From Acetobacter aceti (GTDB lineage: Bacteria; Pseudomonadota; Alphaproteobacteria; Acetobacterales; Acetobacteraceae): a stretch of 64,000 bases of DNA. The notes under the pieces are model-generated. The model ran no database searches. It was not told the DNA's origin and saw nothing but the letters and a program-made list of their open reading frames with translations. The translations under genes and the position numbers were made by a program. Positions 36,651 through 46,521 of the stretch are shown here, piece by piece (the first letter of the stretch is position 1; each line of letters begins with the position of its first letter). Location of the stretch: assembly GCF_002005445.1 (NCBI RefSeq), contig NZ_CP014692.1:1302001-1366000 (forward strand), in the 5' to 3' direction.

Positions 36651-37614
36651 CGCGCACTCTCGGGTCGAGAAAGATGTAGATCACATCCACCAGCGCATTC
36701 GCCAGCACGACGAACACGGCGGAATACATCACGCTGGCCATGATGAGCGGCAGATCAAGCGCCGAGAGCGCCTGATAGGTCAGCCGCCCGACACCCTGAA
36801 GGCCGAACACCACTTCCGTCAGCAGCGCGCCGCCGCCGATCAACTGGGCGAAATCCATGCCGAACAGGGAGACGAAGGTGATCATGGACGTTCGGAGACC
36901 ATGCACCAGCAGCACGCGGGTGGGAGACAGTCCCTTGGCGCGGGCCGTGCGCATGAAGTCCTCGCCCGACACGGTTACAAGATCCGAGCGCAGCACGCGG
37001 GCATAGACGCCGATAAACAGCACCGCGAGCGTACACCAGGGGATGATCAGCGCCTTGAACCAGCCGACCGGGCTTTCCGCGAACGGCACATAACCGAGCG
37101 CGGGCACCCATGAGAACAGCCATGTGTCGTGATAGCGCGCCTGTGTGATGAGATTGGCGACCTGCCCGAGCCAGAACACCGGAATGGAGATACCCACCAA
37201 CCCTACGGCCATCAGCGTCCGGTCGATCCATGTGCCGCGAAACGCCGCCGCGACCGTGCCCATGAGAATGGACGCCACCACCCAGATCACAGCGCCACCG
37301 GTCGCCAGTGACAGCGTGACGGGCGCGGCCTTGATCAGTTCCGGCACGACCTTTTCGCCACGATTGGCGTAGGAGGTCAGATCCTGCGTGATGAAGAGCT
37401 TCTTCATCATGGTCGTATACTGGACGGGCAGGGGACGGTCGAACCCGTATTCCTGCCGCACCTTGGCGATGGTCTCAGGGGAGGCGTTCTTGCCGGCGAT
37501 GCGTGAAGTCGGGTCCGCGCCAGGCGTAGCGAAGAACACCAGAAACACCAGCACGGAAATGCCGAACAGCACGAAAACGGTCTGACCGAACCGCTGGAGA
37601 AGGGCTTTCAGCAT
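36640..37614 (-). CDS. dppB: Peptide ABC transporter permease (DppB type)
   Basis: 324 residues with six predicted helices. The N-terminus FGQTVFVLFGISVLVFLVFF and the ATPGADPTSRIAGKNASPE region are typical of the OppB/DppB permease. The EAA-like loop is GEDFMRTARAKGLSPTRVLL. One base shared with the preceding DppC stop region. Usually DppB precedes DppC; here the order is DppC then DppB. Confidence 0.92.
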   Translation of the reverse strand: MLKALLQRFGQTVFVLFGISVLVFLVFFATPGADPTSRIAGKNASPETIAKVRQEYGFDRPLPVQYTTMMKKLFITQDLTSYANRGEKVVPELIKAAPVTLSLATGGAVIWVVASILMGTVAAAFRGTWIDRTLMAVGLVGISIPVFWLGQVANLITQARYHDTWLFSWVPALGYVPFAESPVGWFKALIIPWCTLAVLFIGVYARVLRSDLVTVSGEDFMRTARAKGLSPTRVLLVHGLRTSMITFVSLFGMDFAQLIGGGALLTEVVFGLQGVGRLTYQALSALDLPLIMASVMYSAVFVVLANALVDVIYIFLDPRVRDGR

Positions 37615-38621
37615 TACGCGCCCCTCTTGCTGGTCTCGCGCACGTCCAGCGCATCCCGCAGCCCGTCACCCAGTACATTCAGCGCCACCACGACGATGAC
37701 GATGGCCAGACCCGGCGCGATGGCGACCATCGGACGCGAGTAGATCAGCCCTTCGCCATCCTGAATGATCGTGCCCCACGAGGCTGTCGGGGCCTGCACG
37801 CCGATGGACAGGAAGGAGAGCGCGGACTCAGTCAGCAGTGCGAAGGCCGCCAGCAGGGGAGCCAGCACGACAATGGAACTGGCGACGTTCGGCAGGATAT
37901 CCACCAGCAGGATACGCCAGCGCGGCACGCCGAGGCTCCGTGCCGCCATGACGAAATCGGCGTTCCGCAGCGCCATGACACGCCCCCGGATCGGGCGGGC
38001 GGCGTAGGGCATATAGACCAGCGCGATGATGGCGATGGGAATGATCAGGTTATCCGCTTCCAGCCTGATCGGGCCGATATGCAGCCCGTCACTGATGGTC
38101 ACGATCGAGAGCGAGATGGCGAACAGATAGACCGGCACGGCCCACATGATGTCCATGATGCGTGACAGCACCATATCCACGACACCGCCAAAAAAGCCCG
38201 CGAGAATCCCCACCACACTGGCGATGACGATGCACAACGCCGCCGCCGCAAAGGAGATCAGCAGGGAAATCCGCCCGCCATACAGCAGACGTGCCGCCAC
38301 ATCGCGGCCCTGACTGTCCGAGCCGAGCATGTAGGCGAACGGATTCCATGTCGGACCAGCGGGCGTCAGTCCCAGATGCAGCGGATTGTCATTCGGCTGC
38401 ATAATATCGATGATTTTGCCATCCAGCGTGAACGACCCGGCGACATTGGCGCGGAACGGGTCAGTATGGGCGATGTCGTGGGCGTAGAACGGCGCGAGCA
38501 GACTGAGCAGCACCATGAGTCCCAGCACGCCAAACGACACCATCGCGGCACGGTTACGCGCCAGCACCCGGAACGCGCTCCGCCATGGACCGGGAGGAGC
38601 CTTTTCCTGCATACCGCTCAC
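37614..38621 (-). CDS. dppC: Peptide ABC transporter permease (DppC type)
   Basis: 335 residues, DppC/OppC architecture: N-terminal cytoplasmic tail then RNRAAMVSFGVLGLMVLLSL, an extracytoplasmic segment, and the core with LGSDSQGRDVAARLLYGGRI and ADFVMAARSLGVPRWRILLV. Starts within the end of the binding-protein gene (ATGA overlap). Confidence 0.92.
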   Translation of the reverse strand: MSGMQEKAPPGPWRSAFRVLARNRAAMVSFGVLGLMVLLSLLAPFYAHDIAHTDPFRANVAGSFTLDGKIIDIMQPNDNPLHLGLTPAGPTWNPFAYMLGSDSQGRDVAARLLYGGRISLLISFAAAALCIVIASVVGILAGFFGGVVDMVLSRIMDIMWAVPVYLFAISLSIVTISDGLHIGPIRLEADNLIIPIAIIALVYMPYAARPIRGRVMALRNADFVMAARSLGVPRWRILLVDILPNVASSIVVLAPLLAAFALLTESALSFLSIGVQAPTASWGTIIQDGEGLIYSRPMVAIAPGLAIVIVVVALNVLGDGLRDALDVRETSKRGA

Positions 38622-40441
38622 GGCGCGTCTCCCGCACGGCGCAACTTCATTTGTGAAAAGACGGCTTCATAAATTGGCGTATCGTATTCGCCATGCACGC
38701 GGGTGGAAGTCAGCGCCACGCGGCGTGTCTGGTCGAGCGGCAGGGCCGGGGCCTGCGCCATCAGTGCACGGGAGGCTTCGGCCCACAGAGCATCGCCCGC
38801 TTTCTGGTCGGTCAGCGAAACTTCGGCCGCCCTGTCCATCAGCGCATCCAGTTTCGGGTCGCAGAACTGGGAGGCGTTGATGGAGTTGCTCGAATGCGGA
38901 ATGAATGTCGCGCAGGAAAACAGTGTCCGCAGGAAAGAGGAGGCTGACGGGTAATCCGCGCTCCAGCCGGTCAGGCCGATTTGGACCTTGTTATCGCTGT
39001 TCTGGATATAGCTGAATTCGATCACTGGCGTGATGGGCCGCACGGAGGCGACGTAACCCAGATCGACCAGTGTGGCGCGGATCTCGTTGGCGATAGCGCC
39101 CGAGCCGCCCGAGCCCGGTGTAACAATGACCACTTTCTGGCCCTTGGTGCCGCTTTCCTCAACCAGCTTTTTCGCCAGTGCGAGATCGGGCTCTTTCCAC
39201 TCGGGCGCTGGATGTTCCGGCGATGCGCCTTTTGTGTAGGCGCAGCCCGGCTCATATCCTGGTGCGCCCGTCGGCAGCATCTGGCAGGCCGCCGTGGAGA
39301 CTGCGGGTCCACCATTGTAGATCACAACCGCCTTGCGGTTCAGCGCGTAGTTCAGCGCCTGCCGAACACGAAGGTCGTTGAAAGGGGGAAGATTCACGTT
39401 CAGCGCGGCGTAATAGATGACGAGCTGCTCTATCAGTTTCACACGGTCGGAAAAACGCGCGCCGACTTCCGCCTGTCGGTCCAGAGGCACGCTCTCCAGC
39501 ATCCAGTCATACTGGTTGTTCTCGATGGCCGTGACGGCGGCTTCCGGGTCCAGCCCGAAGGAATAGTGGATTTCGTCGGGATAGCCTGCTGGCTGGGCCA
39601 CTGCATCCCACTGTCTGAAGTATGGGTTGCGCTCCATCTTCAGGCCGGAGTTGGGCTCATAGGAGACAATCCTGTAGGGGCCTGTCCCGAGGGGCGCTTC
39701 GTTGCCGGTATCATGCGCCGGAGTGTCGGCAGGCAGGATGGAGGCATGCTGAAACGCCAGCCGGTCGAAAAATTCGGCGTCCGGATGCGTCAGATGAAAG
39801 GTGACGGTCCACGCCCGGTCGTCAGCTTCCACCCCGCCTTTCAGCGTGCAGTGTTCCGTATCTTTCAGGCATGCCTCGCCGCCGACGATATGGCTGTAAT
39901 ACGGTCCTGCGGTCGGACTGTTCACCTTGAAAATCCGCTGCATGGAAGCAACCACATCATCTGGGGTCACTTCCTTGCCGTTCGAGAAATGAATGCCGTG
40001 ACGCAGATGAAACACATAGGTTCGGCCACCGTCCTGCGGTTCCGGCAGGGCTTCCGCAAGGTCCGGAATGGCGTGACTGCTGAGCTTGCTGGGCGTCTTG
40101 GCGAAGGTGGTCAGCCCGTCATAGACGATGGCTTCCATTTGGTAGGTGATGTGAACGTAGCTGATCTGCGGGTCGAGCGTTCCGCCCGAATTCTCGGCCG
40201 TTATACGCAGGATACCGCCCGTTTCGGGACTGTCCGGTGCGCCGGGAGCAACGATCGTGGCATGAAGCGGTGAGCCTGCCAGCGCCAGCCAGAGCGCCAG
40301 AACAGAGAACACGGCATGCCTCCGTATTCTGACTTCTGATGTGAAGCTCTGATGTTTTAATGGAAGGGAAGCCGAAAGAGCGCGACCCCCATCGACAGAA
40401 AACGAAGGAGTCCGGAAAAAGGATCGAAAACCGCGATGCAT
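38618..40441 (-). CDS. Peptide ABC transporter substrate-binding protein
   Basis: Periplasmic receptor of the SBP_bac_5 (DppA/OppA) family, 607 residues. Long positively charged N-region, then a hydrophobic core (HAVFSVLALWLALAGSPLHA, cleavage near residue 60). Family features are GGTLDPQISYVHITYQMEAI, RTYVFHLRHGIHFSNGKEVT, PLGTGPYRIVSYEPNSGLKM and RVRQALNYALNRKAV. Eight Cys residues in the mature part are more than usual. It begins just after the SCO gene stop (TGA at 40445). Specificity (dipeptide versus longer peptides) unknown. Confidence 0.9.
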   Translation of the reverse strand: MHRGFRSFFRTPSFSVDGGRALSASLPLKHQSFTSEVRIRRHAVFSVLALWLALAGSPLHATIVAPGAPDSPETGGILRITAENSGGTLDPQISYVHITYQMEAIVYDGLTTFAKTPSKLSSHAIPDLAEALPEPQDGGRTYVFHLRHGIHFSNGKEVTPDDVVASMQRIFKVNSPTAGPYYSHIVGGEACLKDTEHCTLKGGVEADDRAWTVTFHLTHPDAEFFDRLAFQHASILPADTPAHDTGNEAPLGTGPYRIVSYEPNSGLKMERNPYFRQWDAVAQPAGYPDEIHYSFGLDPEAAVTAIENNQYDWMLESVPLDRQAEVGARFSDRVKLIEQLVIYYAALNVNLPPFNDLRVRQALNYALNRKAVVIYNGGPAVSTAACQMLPTGAPGYEPGCAYTKGASPEHPAPEWKEPDLALAKKLVEESGTKGQKVVIVTPGSGGSGAIANEIRATLVDLGYVASVRPITPVIEFSYIQNSDNKVQIGLTGWSADYPSASSFLRTLFSCATFIPHSSNSINASQFCDPKLDALMDRAAEVSLTDQKAGDALWAEASRALMAQAPALPLDQTRRVALTSTRVHGEYDTPIYEAVFSQMKLRRAGDAP

Positions 40442-40444
40442 CCG

Positions 40445-41095
40445 TCAGTGCTGCTCCACAAGAGCGCGCAGGCGTTTTTCCATTTCATCCGCGCTGGCGG
40501 CGGTCTCGATGGTTCCGGTGTAACGCCCCTCGGGATTCATGATGACGATACGAGGTGAGAGTTCGTAAGTATATTCCCAGTAGGGGTCGGAGTGTCTCAC
40601 GATCGGAGCGTGATATTCCCTGGCGACGGCCTCCAGCGTAATGGGGGCGGCAGTACCAGTGATGATCTTCGCGTTGAATTTGAGGGCATACTGTCTGAGA
40701 TTCATCGCCAGATCCCGGTTTGGATCGAGGCTGATGAACAGAGGCGCGAAGAGCTGGCGGCTTGGATCAACGGCCTGAAGCGCCGTGCTCAGACGTGTGA
40801 GTGCAGGCGTGCAGGCGTCATTCGTGCAATGGATCGCTCCGAACATGACCAGCATCCACCGTCCCCGAAAATGCGCATCAGTCATGGTTCCGTCCGATGA
40901 ATCCATCAGGCGGAAACTGCCACCGACCTCATTGCCGTTTGAAGAGACAAGTGGCCCCATGGCGTCCGAGGCCCTGTAAGCGACATACCCGGCGACGCAG
41001 GCTGCGAAGGTGATCGTCAGGGTAATGATCAGACCTGCTCTGCCGGGTTTTTTCCCGGGATCAGGAGCTTTGGGAATGTTCTGGATGGTGTTCAT
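40445..41095 (-). CDS. SCO1/SenC-family protein, atypical metal site
   Basis: 216-residue membrane-anchored thioredoxin-fold protein; classical members deliver copper to cytochrome oxidase. N-terminal anchor (AGLIITLTITFAACVAGYVA, about 20-40), then the fold with HFRGRWMLVMFGAIHC. The usual CX3C copper site is replaced by CX4C (CTNDAC), and the region that normally holds the copper-binding His (VDHS-like) reads YELSPRIVIMNPEG, lacking the His. It may be a redox protein or a non-copper SCO variant. Shares a base with the polA stop (TGATG), an unusual neighbour. No oxidase genes nearby. Confidence 0.85.
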   Translation of the reverse strand: MNTIQNIPKAPDPGKKPGRAGLIITLTITFAACVAGYVAYRASDAMGPLVSSNGNEVGGSFRLMDSSDGTMTDAHFRGRWMLVMFGAIHCTNDACTPALTRLSTALQAVDPSRQLFAPLFISLDPNRDLAMNLRQYALKFNAKIITGTAAPITLEAVAREYHAPIVRHSDPYWEYTYELSPRIVIMNPEGRYTGTIETAASADEMEKRLRALVEQH

Positions 41096-43887
41096 CAGTG
41101 CGCCTCGGCCCAGTTGGCTCCAATGCCGGTTTCGACAACCAGTGGCACGGGCAGATCCGCCGCGCCTTCCATCATCTTTTTCACAAGTGCGGCCGTCTCT
41201 TCAGCGGCATCTTTTTCCACTTCAAAGAGAAGTTCGTCATGCACCTGCAACAGCATTGTGGCGGGCAGAGCGGCTTGTTCCAGAGCATGAGGCAGGCGAA
41301 CCATGGCGCGTTTGATGATATCCGCGGCGCCGCCCTGCAACGGCGCGTTGATCGCCTGACGCTCGGCATAGGAACGCTGCGCACCGTTTTTCGCCGTAAT
41401 GCCGGGGACGTAACAGCGACGCCCGAGCGGCGTCACGACATAGCCATGCGCTTTCGCTTCAGTCTTGCGCTCGTCCATGTAGTCCCGGATGCCGGGATAG
41501 CGGGCGAAGTAGGCGTCGATATAGGCGCGGGCCTCACCCATGGAGATACCGAGCTGTTTGCTGAGACCGAAAGCCGAAATACCGTAGATGATGCCGAAGT
41601 TGATGGCTTTGGCGCGTCGGCGGGTCAGCGGGTCCATGCCTTCAAGCGGCACCCCAAACACCTCGGAAGCAGTGCGGGCATGAATGTCCTGTCCCAGAGC
41701 GAACGCTTCCCGCAAGGTCGGCACATCCGCGACACTGGCCAGCAGACGCAGTTCGATCTGTGAATAGTCGGCGGACAGCAGAACCTTGCCTTCAGGAGCG
41801 ATGAAGCTCTTGCGGATCTGAGCGCCTTCCTCCGTGCGGACAGGGATGTTCTGAAGATTCGGGTCGTTGGAAGAGAGGCGACCTGTGGTGGTGATGGCCA
41901 TCTGGAACGTGGTGTGGACGCGGTTTGTGGCCGGGTCCATCTGCTTGAGCAGGGCATCCGTATAGGTGCTTTTCAGCTTGGAAAGCTGACGCCAGGCAAG
42001 GATCTTTTCGGGAAGTTCCTGCCCCTGATCGGCGAGTTCCTGCAGAACGGAGGAATCCGTGCTCCATGCGCCTGTCTTGCCGCGCTTGCCGCCGGGCAGT
42101 CCCATTTCATCGAACAGGATTTCACCAAGCTGCTTGGGTGAGCCCACGTTGAACGGACGCCCGACAACCGAGTGTATCTCTTTCTCAATGGTGGCCATCC
42201 GGCCTTCGAAATTCTCCGAAAGGCGGCGCAATTCATGAGCATCGACCTTGATGCCGGTCTGTTCCATGTCGCTCAGCACAGCGATCAGCGGACGCTCATA
42301 GCCTTCATAAAGAGCCAGCGCCTTATTGGTGCGTAGCTGGGGATGCAGCTTCAGCCATAAACGCAGGGTCACATCGGCATCTTCAGCGGCATAGGCTGTC
42401 GCCTTGTCCAGCGGCACCTGCTGGAAGGGAATACGGTTGCGACCCGTTCCCGTGACCTGATCGTAGGTGATCGGGACATGACCCAGATGAAGCTTCGAGA
42501 GTTCATCCATGCCCTGACCATGCAGACCGGCCGACTGGGCGTAGGAGATCAGCATCGTGTCGTCGATCGGGGCAATGGGAGCCGCGCCCGCGCCACGGAA
42601 CACCAGAATGTCGAATTTGGCGTTCTGGAAAACCTTGAGAACGGATGAGTCCGTAAACAGCGGTTCAAGCGCAACCACAGCTTCGGATACCGAAATCTGG
42701 TGTCCAACCGGCGCTTCCAGCGTACCTTCATGCAGCAGCGGCACATAACAGGCCCGACCTGGTGCCGTGGCCAGCGAAAGGCCGACCATGCGGGCTTTCA
42801 GCGGATCAAGACCATCCGTTTCCGTGTCCACAGCGCAGACACCGGCAACGCAGGCTTCTGTGACCCATCTTTCCAGCGTGACAAGATCGGTCACGGTTTC
42901 ATAACCGCTATAGGGGACCTGCTCGGGAGGAGGCGTTGCAACTGAGTGAGAACCGCCGTTGGTGAAACGCATCGCCGCAGCGGACGCCGCCTGAGCCAGA
43001 GGCTTGCCGTCTCCAAGTCCGAACCGATGGCGGATGGAGCGGAAACCCATCCGGTCGAGCCAGTCTCCCAGCGCTTCCTCATTCGGCTCCTGCACAGCCA
43101 TGTCGGTTACGGGGACGGGCAGGGGAACATCATTTTTCAGCGTGACCAGCCTGAGCGAAACGCGCGCGGCTTCGGCATGCTCGATCAGTGAGTCTCGACG
43201 CTTGGATTTCTTCATGTCCGGAGCCGCAGCCAGCACGGCTTCCAGATCGCCGAACTCGCTGACCAGCGCGGACGCCGTTTTGGGGCCAATCCCCGGGATT
43301 CCCGGCACGTTGTCGGTCGGGTCGCCCATCAGGGCCTGCACGTCGATGACCTTGTCCGGTCCGACACCGAACTTGGCTTCGACTTCCTCGGCCCGGATCG
43401 GTTTCTGCTTGATCGGGTCCATCATCTCGACCTGCGGACTGATGAGTTGCATCAGATCCTTGTCGGAGGAAACGATGGTGCAGTGGCCACCGGTCTGCTC
43501 AATAAAGCGGGCATAGCTAGCGATCAGATCGTCGGCTTCGAATCCCTCAAGCTCAATGCCGGGCACGCCAAAGGCTGCGGTCGCCTCCCGGATCAGTCCA
43601 AACTGGGGAATCAGATCCTCAGGGACGTCCGGGCGATGCGCCTTGTACTGGGCATAGATCTCGTTGCGGAACGTCACCCGTCCGGCATCGAAAACCACGG
43701 CCAGATGTGTGCCGACATGCTCCCGCATCAGGCGGGTCAGCATATTGCAGAAGCCGTAAACGGCGTTGACCGGCACGCCTTCCGGGTTGCTCATGGGAGG
43801 AAGGGCGTGAAAAGCCCGGAAGATGAAACCACTGCCATCCACCAGAATCAGGTGGGGCATGCCCGCTTTGTTCCCCGTTTGGGTCAT
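41095..43887 (-). CDS. polA: DNA polymerase I
   Basis: 930 residues, the size of the E. coli enzyme. The N-terminal 5'-3' nuclease (LILVDGSGFIFRAFHALPPM, VFDAGRVTFRNEIY, GDPTDNVPGIPGIGPKTASA), the proofreading 3'-5' exonuclease domain with an intact acidic motif (CAVDTETDGLDPLKARMVGL), and the polymerase domain with motif A DYSQIELRLLASVAD, motif B RRRAKAINFGIIYGISAFGL and motif C QVHDELLFEVE are all present. Gap filling and Okazaki-primer removal in the cytoplasm. Confident. Confidence 0.97.
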   Translation of the reverse strand: MTQTGNKAGMPHLILVDGSGFIFRAFHALPPMSNPEGVPVNAVYGFCNMLTRLMREHVGTHLAVVFDAGRVTFRNEIYAQYKAHRPDVPEDLIPQFGLIREATAAFGVPGIELEGFEADDLIASYARFIEQTGGHCTIVSSDKDLMQLISPQVEMMDPIKQKPIRAEEVEAKFGVGPDKVIDVQALMGDPTDNVPGIPGIGPKTASALVSEFGDLEAVLAAAPDMKKSKRRDSLIEHAEAARVSLRLVTLKNDVPLPVPVTDMAVQEPNEEALGDWLDRMGFRSIRHRFGLGDGKPLAQAASAAAMRFTNGGSHSVATPPPEQVPYSGYETVTDLVTLERWVTEACVAGVCAVDTETDGLDPLKARMVGLSLATAPGRACYVPLLHEGTLEAPVGHQISVSEAVVALEPLFTDSSVLKVFQNAKFDILVFRGAGAAPIAPIDDTMLISYAQSAGLHGQGMDELSKLHLGHVPITYDQVTGTGRNRIPFQQVPLDKATAYAAEDADVTLRLWLKLHPQLRTNKALALYEGYERPLIAVLSDMEQTGIKVDAHELRRLSENFEGRMATIEKEIHSVVGRPFNVGSPKQLGEILFDEMGLPGGKRGKTGAWSTDSSVLQELADQGQELPEKILAWRQLSKLKSTYTDALLKQMDPATNRVHTTFQMAITTTGRLSSNDPNLQNIPVRTEEGAQIRKSFIAPEGKVLLSADYSQIELRLLASVADVPTLREAFALGQDIHARTASEVFGVPLEGMDPLTRRRAKAINFGIIYGISAFGLSKQLGISMGEARAYIDAYFARYPGIRDYMDERKTEAKAHGYVVTPLGRRCYVPGITAKNGAQRSYAERQAINAPLQGGAADIIKRAMVRLPHALEQAALPATMLLQVHDELLFEVEKDAAEETAALVKKMMEGAADLPVPLVVETGIGANWAEAH

Positions 43888-43900
43888 GAAGTGAAAAACC

Positions 43901-44116
43901 TCAGTGCGCGCTGTCCGGCGTGGCGTTCGGGTCCAGCACGAAAAGGCGGGAGCAATAGGGGCAGAATGTCTGGTCTCCGCCGATTTTCAGCCACACCTTG
44001 GGATGCCCGAGCGCTCCAAGACCTCCATCACAGGAAATCTTGCGGTTCTGCACGATCACTGTTTCGACATGGCCCAGCCGAGGCCGTGGGGTCGGATTGG
44101 TAGGCTGAATAAGCAT
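43901..44116 (-). CDS. CHCC-type zinc-finger protein (NDUFS6-like)
   Basis: 71-residue protein of the zf-CHCC family, related to the zinc subunit of respiratory complex I (NDUFS6). Zinc ligands are seen in SCDGGLGALGHPKVWL and FCPYCSRLFVL. ATG 44116 is preferred: AGGA lies 8 nt upstream; ATG 44122 is too close to it. First gene of the polA-SCO-peptide transport block (14 bp from polA). Confidence 0.88.
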   Translation of the reverse strand: MLIQPTNPTPRPRLGHVETVIVQNRKISCDGGLGALGHPKVWLKIGGDQTFCPYCSRLFVLDPNATPDSAH

Positions 44117-44253
44117 GAACATGATCCTGTGAGATGGTCATGAGACCGGCTTCAGGGAGACACACCGGTTGGCCTGTCAGGTGCGCGATGATACGCATGA
44201 ATGTCGTGAGTTCAAACCACCCGTACGCTCTTTTGTCTGGCTTTCATCATATC

Positions 44254-45315
44254 ATGCGATTTTCAGGCCGACTGGCTACTCTCATGCTGACCGGGCTGGC
44301 TCTTGCTGGCTGCGCTCGCGAACCGGATATCCGGGTTCCGCCTCGTTACGCGAAATATGCCCGTCTTGTGCCGCCTGATCGCATAATCACACTGTCTGAC
44401 GACGCCCGCATACCTCTCCGTATCTGGCCCGCTCAGGGAGTGGAAAAAGGCGCTATTCTTGCTCTTCATGGCTTCAATGACAGTCGTGACGCCTGGGAGG
44501 CGACGGCGCCATCATTCGCTCAGGCTGGATTCAGCGTCTGGGCGCCGGATTTGCGTGGCTTTGGCTCGGCGCCAGAACGCGGCGGATGGGTCGGTACAGA
44601 CCGTCTTGTCGAGGATGTGCGTGAAGAACTGAACCTGCTCGCGACAGAGCGTCCGGGGCGTCCTGTATGGCTGATGGGGGAGAGCATGGGTGGCGCGGTC
44701 GCCATGATTGCCGCCAGCGAGACGTCCACACTTCCCCTTTCGGGGGTCGTTCTGCTGGCGCCTGCTGTGTGGAAAATCGGACCGTTCGGCAAGGCGTCGG
44801 CCCATTTTCTGGCAGCTATTGATCCGGATGGACGCGTCTCGGGGCGAGAATTACCGGTCCATGTTGTGGCAAGCGATAATATTGCGGCGTTGCGGCGGCT
44901 CTATTTCGATCCTCTGACGCTCCACGTCACAAAATTTGGTGCGTTGCGTGGGCTTGTTGATCTGATGGCGCAGGCGGCTCACGCTGCTTCTCGCCAGATG
45001 TTCCCGACGCTTGTTATTTATGGAGATCACGATCAACTCGTGCCGGCTCAGGCTATGACGGAAGCATGGAGACGTTTCCCTTCCTCTGTCAGACGTGATC
45101 TGATTCCTGGGGGGCATCATCTTCTGCTGCGGGACAGGGCAGGGCATCGTGTCATGGAAGATATCCTGTCCTGGCTGCAGCAGCCTGACACGTTGCTGCC
45201 ATCGGGAGGCGATGTTTCCGCAGGAGTCTGGTCTGCTGAAAATGGTGGCCAACAAGGCGTGAATGCACCGTTTGGATTGCTGCCTGCGCAGGTGGACAGG
45301 CTCTCTCTGCCCTGA
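44254..45315 (+). CDS. Alpha/beta hydrolase lipoprotein (monoglyceride lipase-like)
   Basis: 353 residues. Lipoprotein signal with lipobox LALAGC (Cys about 20). The hydrolase core has ILALHGFNDSRDAW, nucleophile elbow GESMGGA, acid in GDHDQLVPAQ and His in PGGHHLLLRD, resembling lysophospholipase/monoacylglycerol lipase (Hydrolase_4). ATG 44254 is chosen because it begins the signal peptide; the frame is open upstream to 44134, but that part is not signal-like. Ends in a strong terminator overlapping its stop codon. Confidence 0.85.
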   Translation: MRFSGRLATLMLTGLALAGCAREPDIRVPPRYAKYARLVPPDRIITLSDDARIPLRIWPAQGVEKGAILALHGFNDSRDAWEATAPSFAQAGFSVWAPDLRGFGSAPERGGWVGTDRLVEDVREELNLLATERPGRPVWLMGESMGGAVAMIAASETSTLPLSGVVLLAPAVWKIGPFGKASAHFLAAIDPDGRVSGRELPVHVVASDNIAALRRLYFDPLTLHVTKFGALRGLVDLMAQAAHAASRQMFPTLVIYGDHDQLVPAQAMTEAWRRFPSSVRRDLIPGGHHLLLRDRAGHRVMEDILSWLQQPDTLLPSGGDVSAGVWSAENGGQQGVNAPFGLLPAQVDRLSLP

Positions 45316-45329
45316 CAGAGAGGGTTTTT
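45303..45329 (+). terminator. Rho-independent terminator
   Basis: CTCTCTG (45303-45309) and CAGAGAG (45316-45322) form a 7-bp stem with loop CCCTGA, followed by GG and TTTTT. The loop contains the hydrolase stop codon, so the stem begins inside the coding sequence. It separates the hydrolase from the tRNA gene. Confidence 0.85.
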
Positions 45330-45388
45330 ACGAGAGGCGTTTATCCTCTTGGCAAACACAGCCTGTCTGCTGTAGTAAGGCGCGCAGT

Positions 45389-45465
45389 GGACCCGTAGCT
45401 CAGCTGGATAGAGCGTTGCCCTCCGAAGGCAAAGGTCACGCGTTCGAATCGCGTCGGGTCCGCCA
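45389..45465 (+). tRNA. tRNA-Arg (CCG anticodon)
   Basis: 77 nt including encoded CCA. Acceptor GGACCCG pairs with CGGGTCC, D-arm AGCTCAGCTGGATAGAGC, anticodon stem TTGCC/GGCAA around loop CTCCGAA with anticodon CCG at 45423-45425, and T-arm GTTCGAATC. All stems pair. Reads CGG arginine codons. Confidence 0.97.
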
Positions 45466-46521
45466 GGAGCTATGAAAGTTCCGCAAACAAGCGTTTATCC
45501 AACAGCTTGCATAATCTCAAATAATTCTGTCTATCTGAAGCTTTAATCCGTATGTCCTATTGATTGAAGATATTGCGAAAATATCGTCATTTACATGGCG
45601 TTATTGTTTCTGTGATATGGAAAATCTATAATTAGAATTCATTTAAGAGTGTTTTTATTTTCTCCGTTAGTTATTTTGAGGTAAATCGCAGTAAGGTTGG
45701 CATGTGTCTATAGTGCGGCGTGTCGTCCGTTAAGCAGGATGATGATCGAGGCGAACCGAACAAATCGAGAAGCGTAGATTTATGTTTGCCGTAATGGATT
45801 GTGATAGCATGTGATTGTCTGAGTTTATTGAAACACCACGCGACAGAATTATGCTCCTTCTTAAGGAGAAAAGTCGGTTTTCCGTTGTGTCGTTCTGTTC
45901 CGTTTTGGTGGAGCAGCCAAGGTCATTCCGTGTTCTGCCAGCCTGTCCATGTCATATTTCTTTCGGCAAGAAAAACATTCGGATCGATGTGTCTCATAAT
46001 TGGTTCTGTCCGGGTAATATCGACATCCTGCGTTGATATAAAATTGAGTTGAACTGAATTGCCAAGAATGCCGCAGATAGCCTGAATCTCTGTGGGTAAC
46101 GCGCCTGGAGATCGCCCGATGACCTGATCCGCGTCCTTTTTCGAGACTTCGGTGCAGTGCTGATGCGCCCGGGCAGTTGCCTTGCCGATTATCACGTATT
46201 CGTTATCGCGACCGGTGGTCGGATAAAGGAAGATCCGCCCGATCACATCGCTTTCGCATCAGCGACGTAGTTTCCACAAACAGACGACTGTCAGTCACCT
46301 GCCGCTGGTATGGCTTTCCCGACGAGGTCGGAGATCCTTTGTCTGTTTCTCAAAAACGGGAAAACAGTCATTGCAGTCTGTCAGAAATTACAATCTTCAT
46401 TCGGATAGGCTTGGGGTTTAACTGGCGCGCCGTGACAATGCCTAAACATCTGACAAGATAAAGTAGTCAAATTTTAAAACATTCCATCCTATTTGTGGCG
46501 ATATTCGGAAGGTAGGATTGC
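45466..46521. other. Long low-GC region without a clear gene
   Basis: About 1 kb between tRNA-Arg and the glycosyltransferase gene, AT-rich and different in composition from its left neighbours. One minus-strand frame (46246-45923, GTG start, 107 codons, VIGRIFLYPTTGRDNEYVII) looks more protein-like than chance, but I recognise no family; it may be a remnant. Plus-strand frames at 45801-46052 and 46177-46461 are not supported. Confidence 0.4.

Noticed and set aside
45923-46246. 107-codon minus-strand frame in the low-GC region
   Set aside because: Somewhat protein-like, but with no family recognised, a GTG start without a ribosome-binding site, and no neighbours that explain it; kept only as a note on the region.
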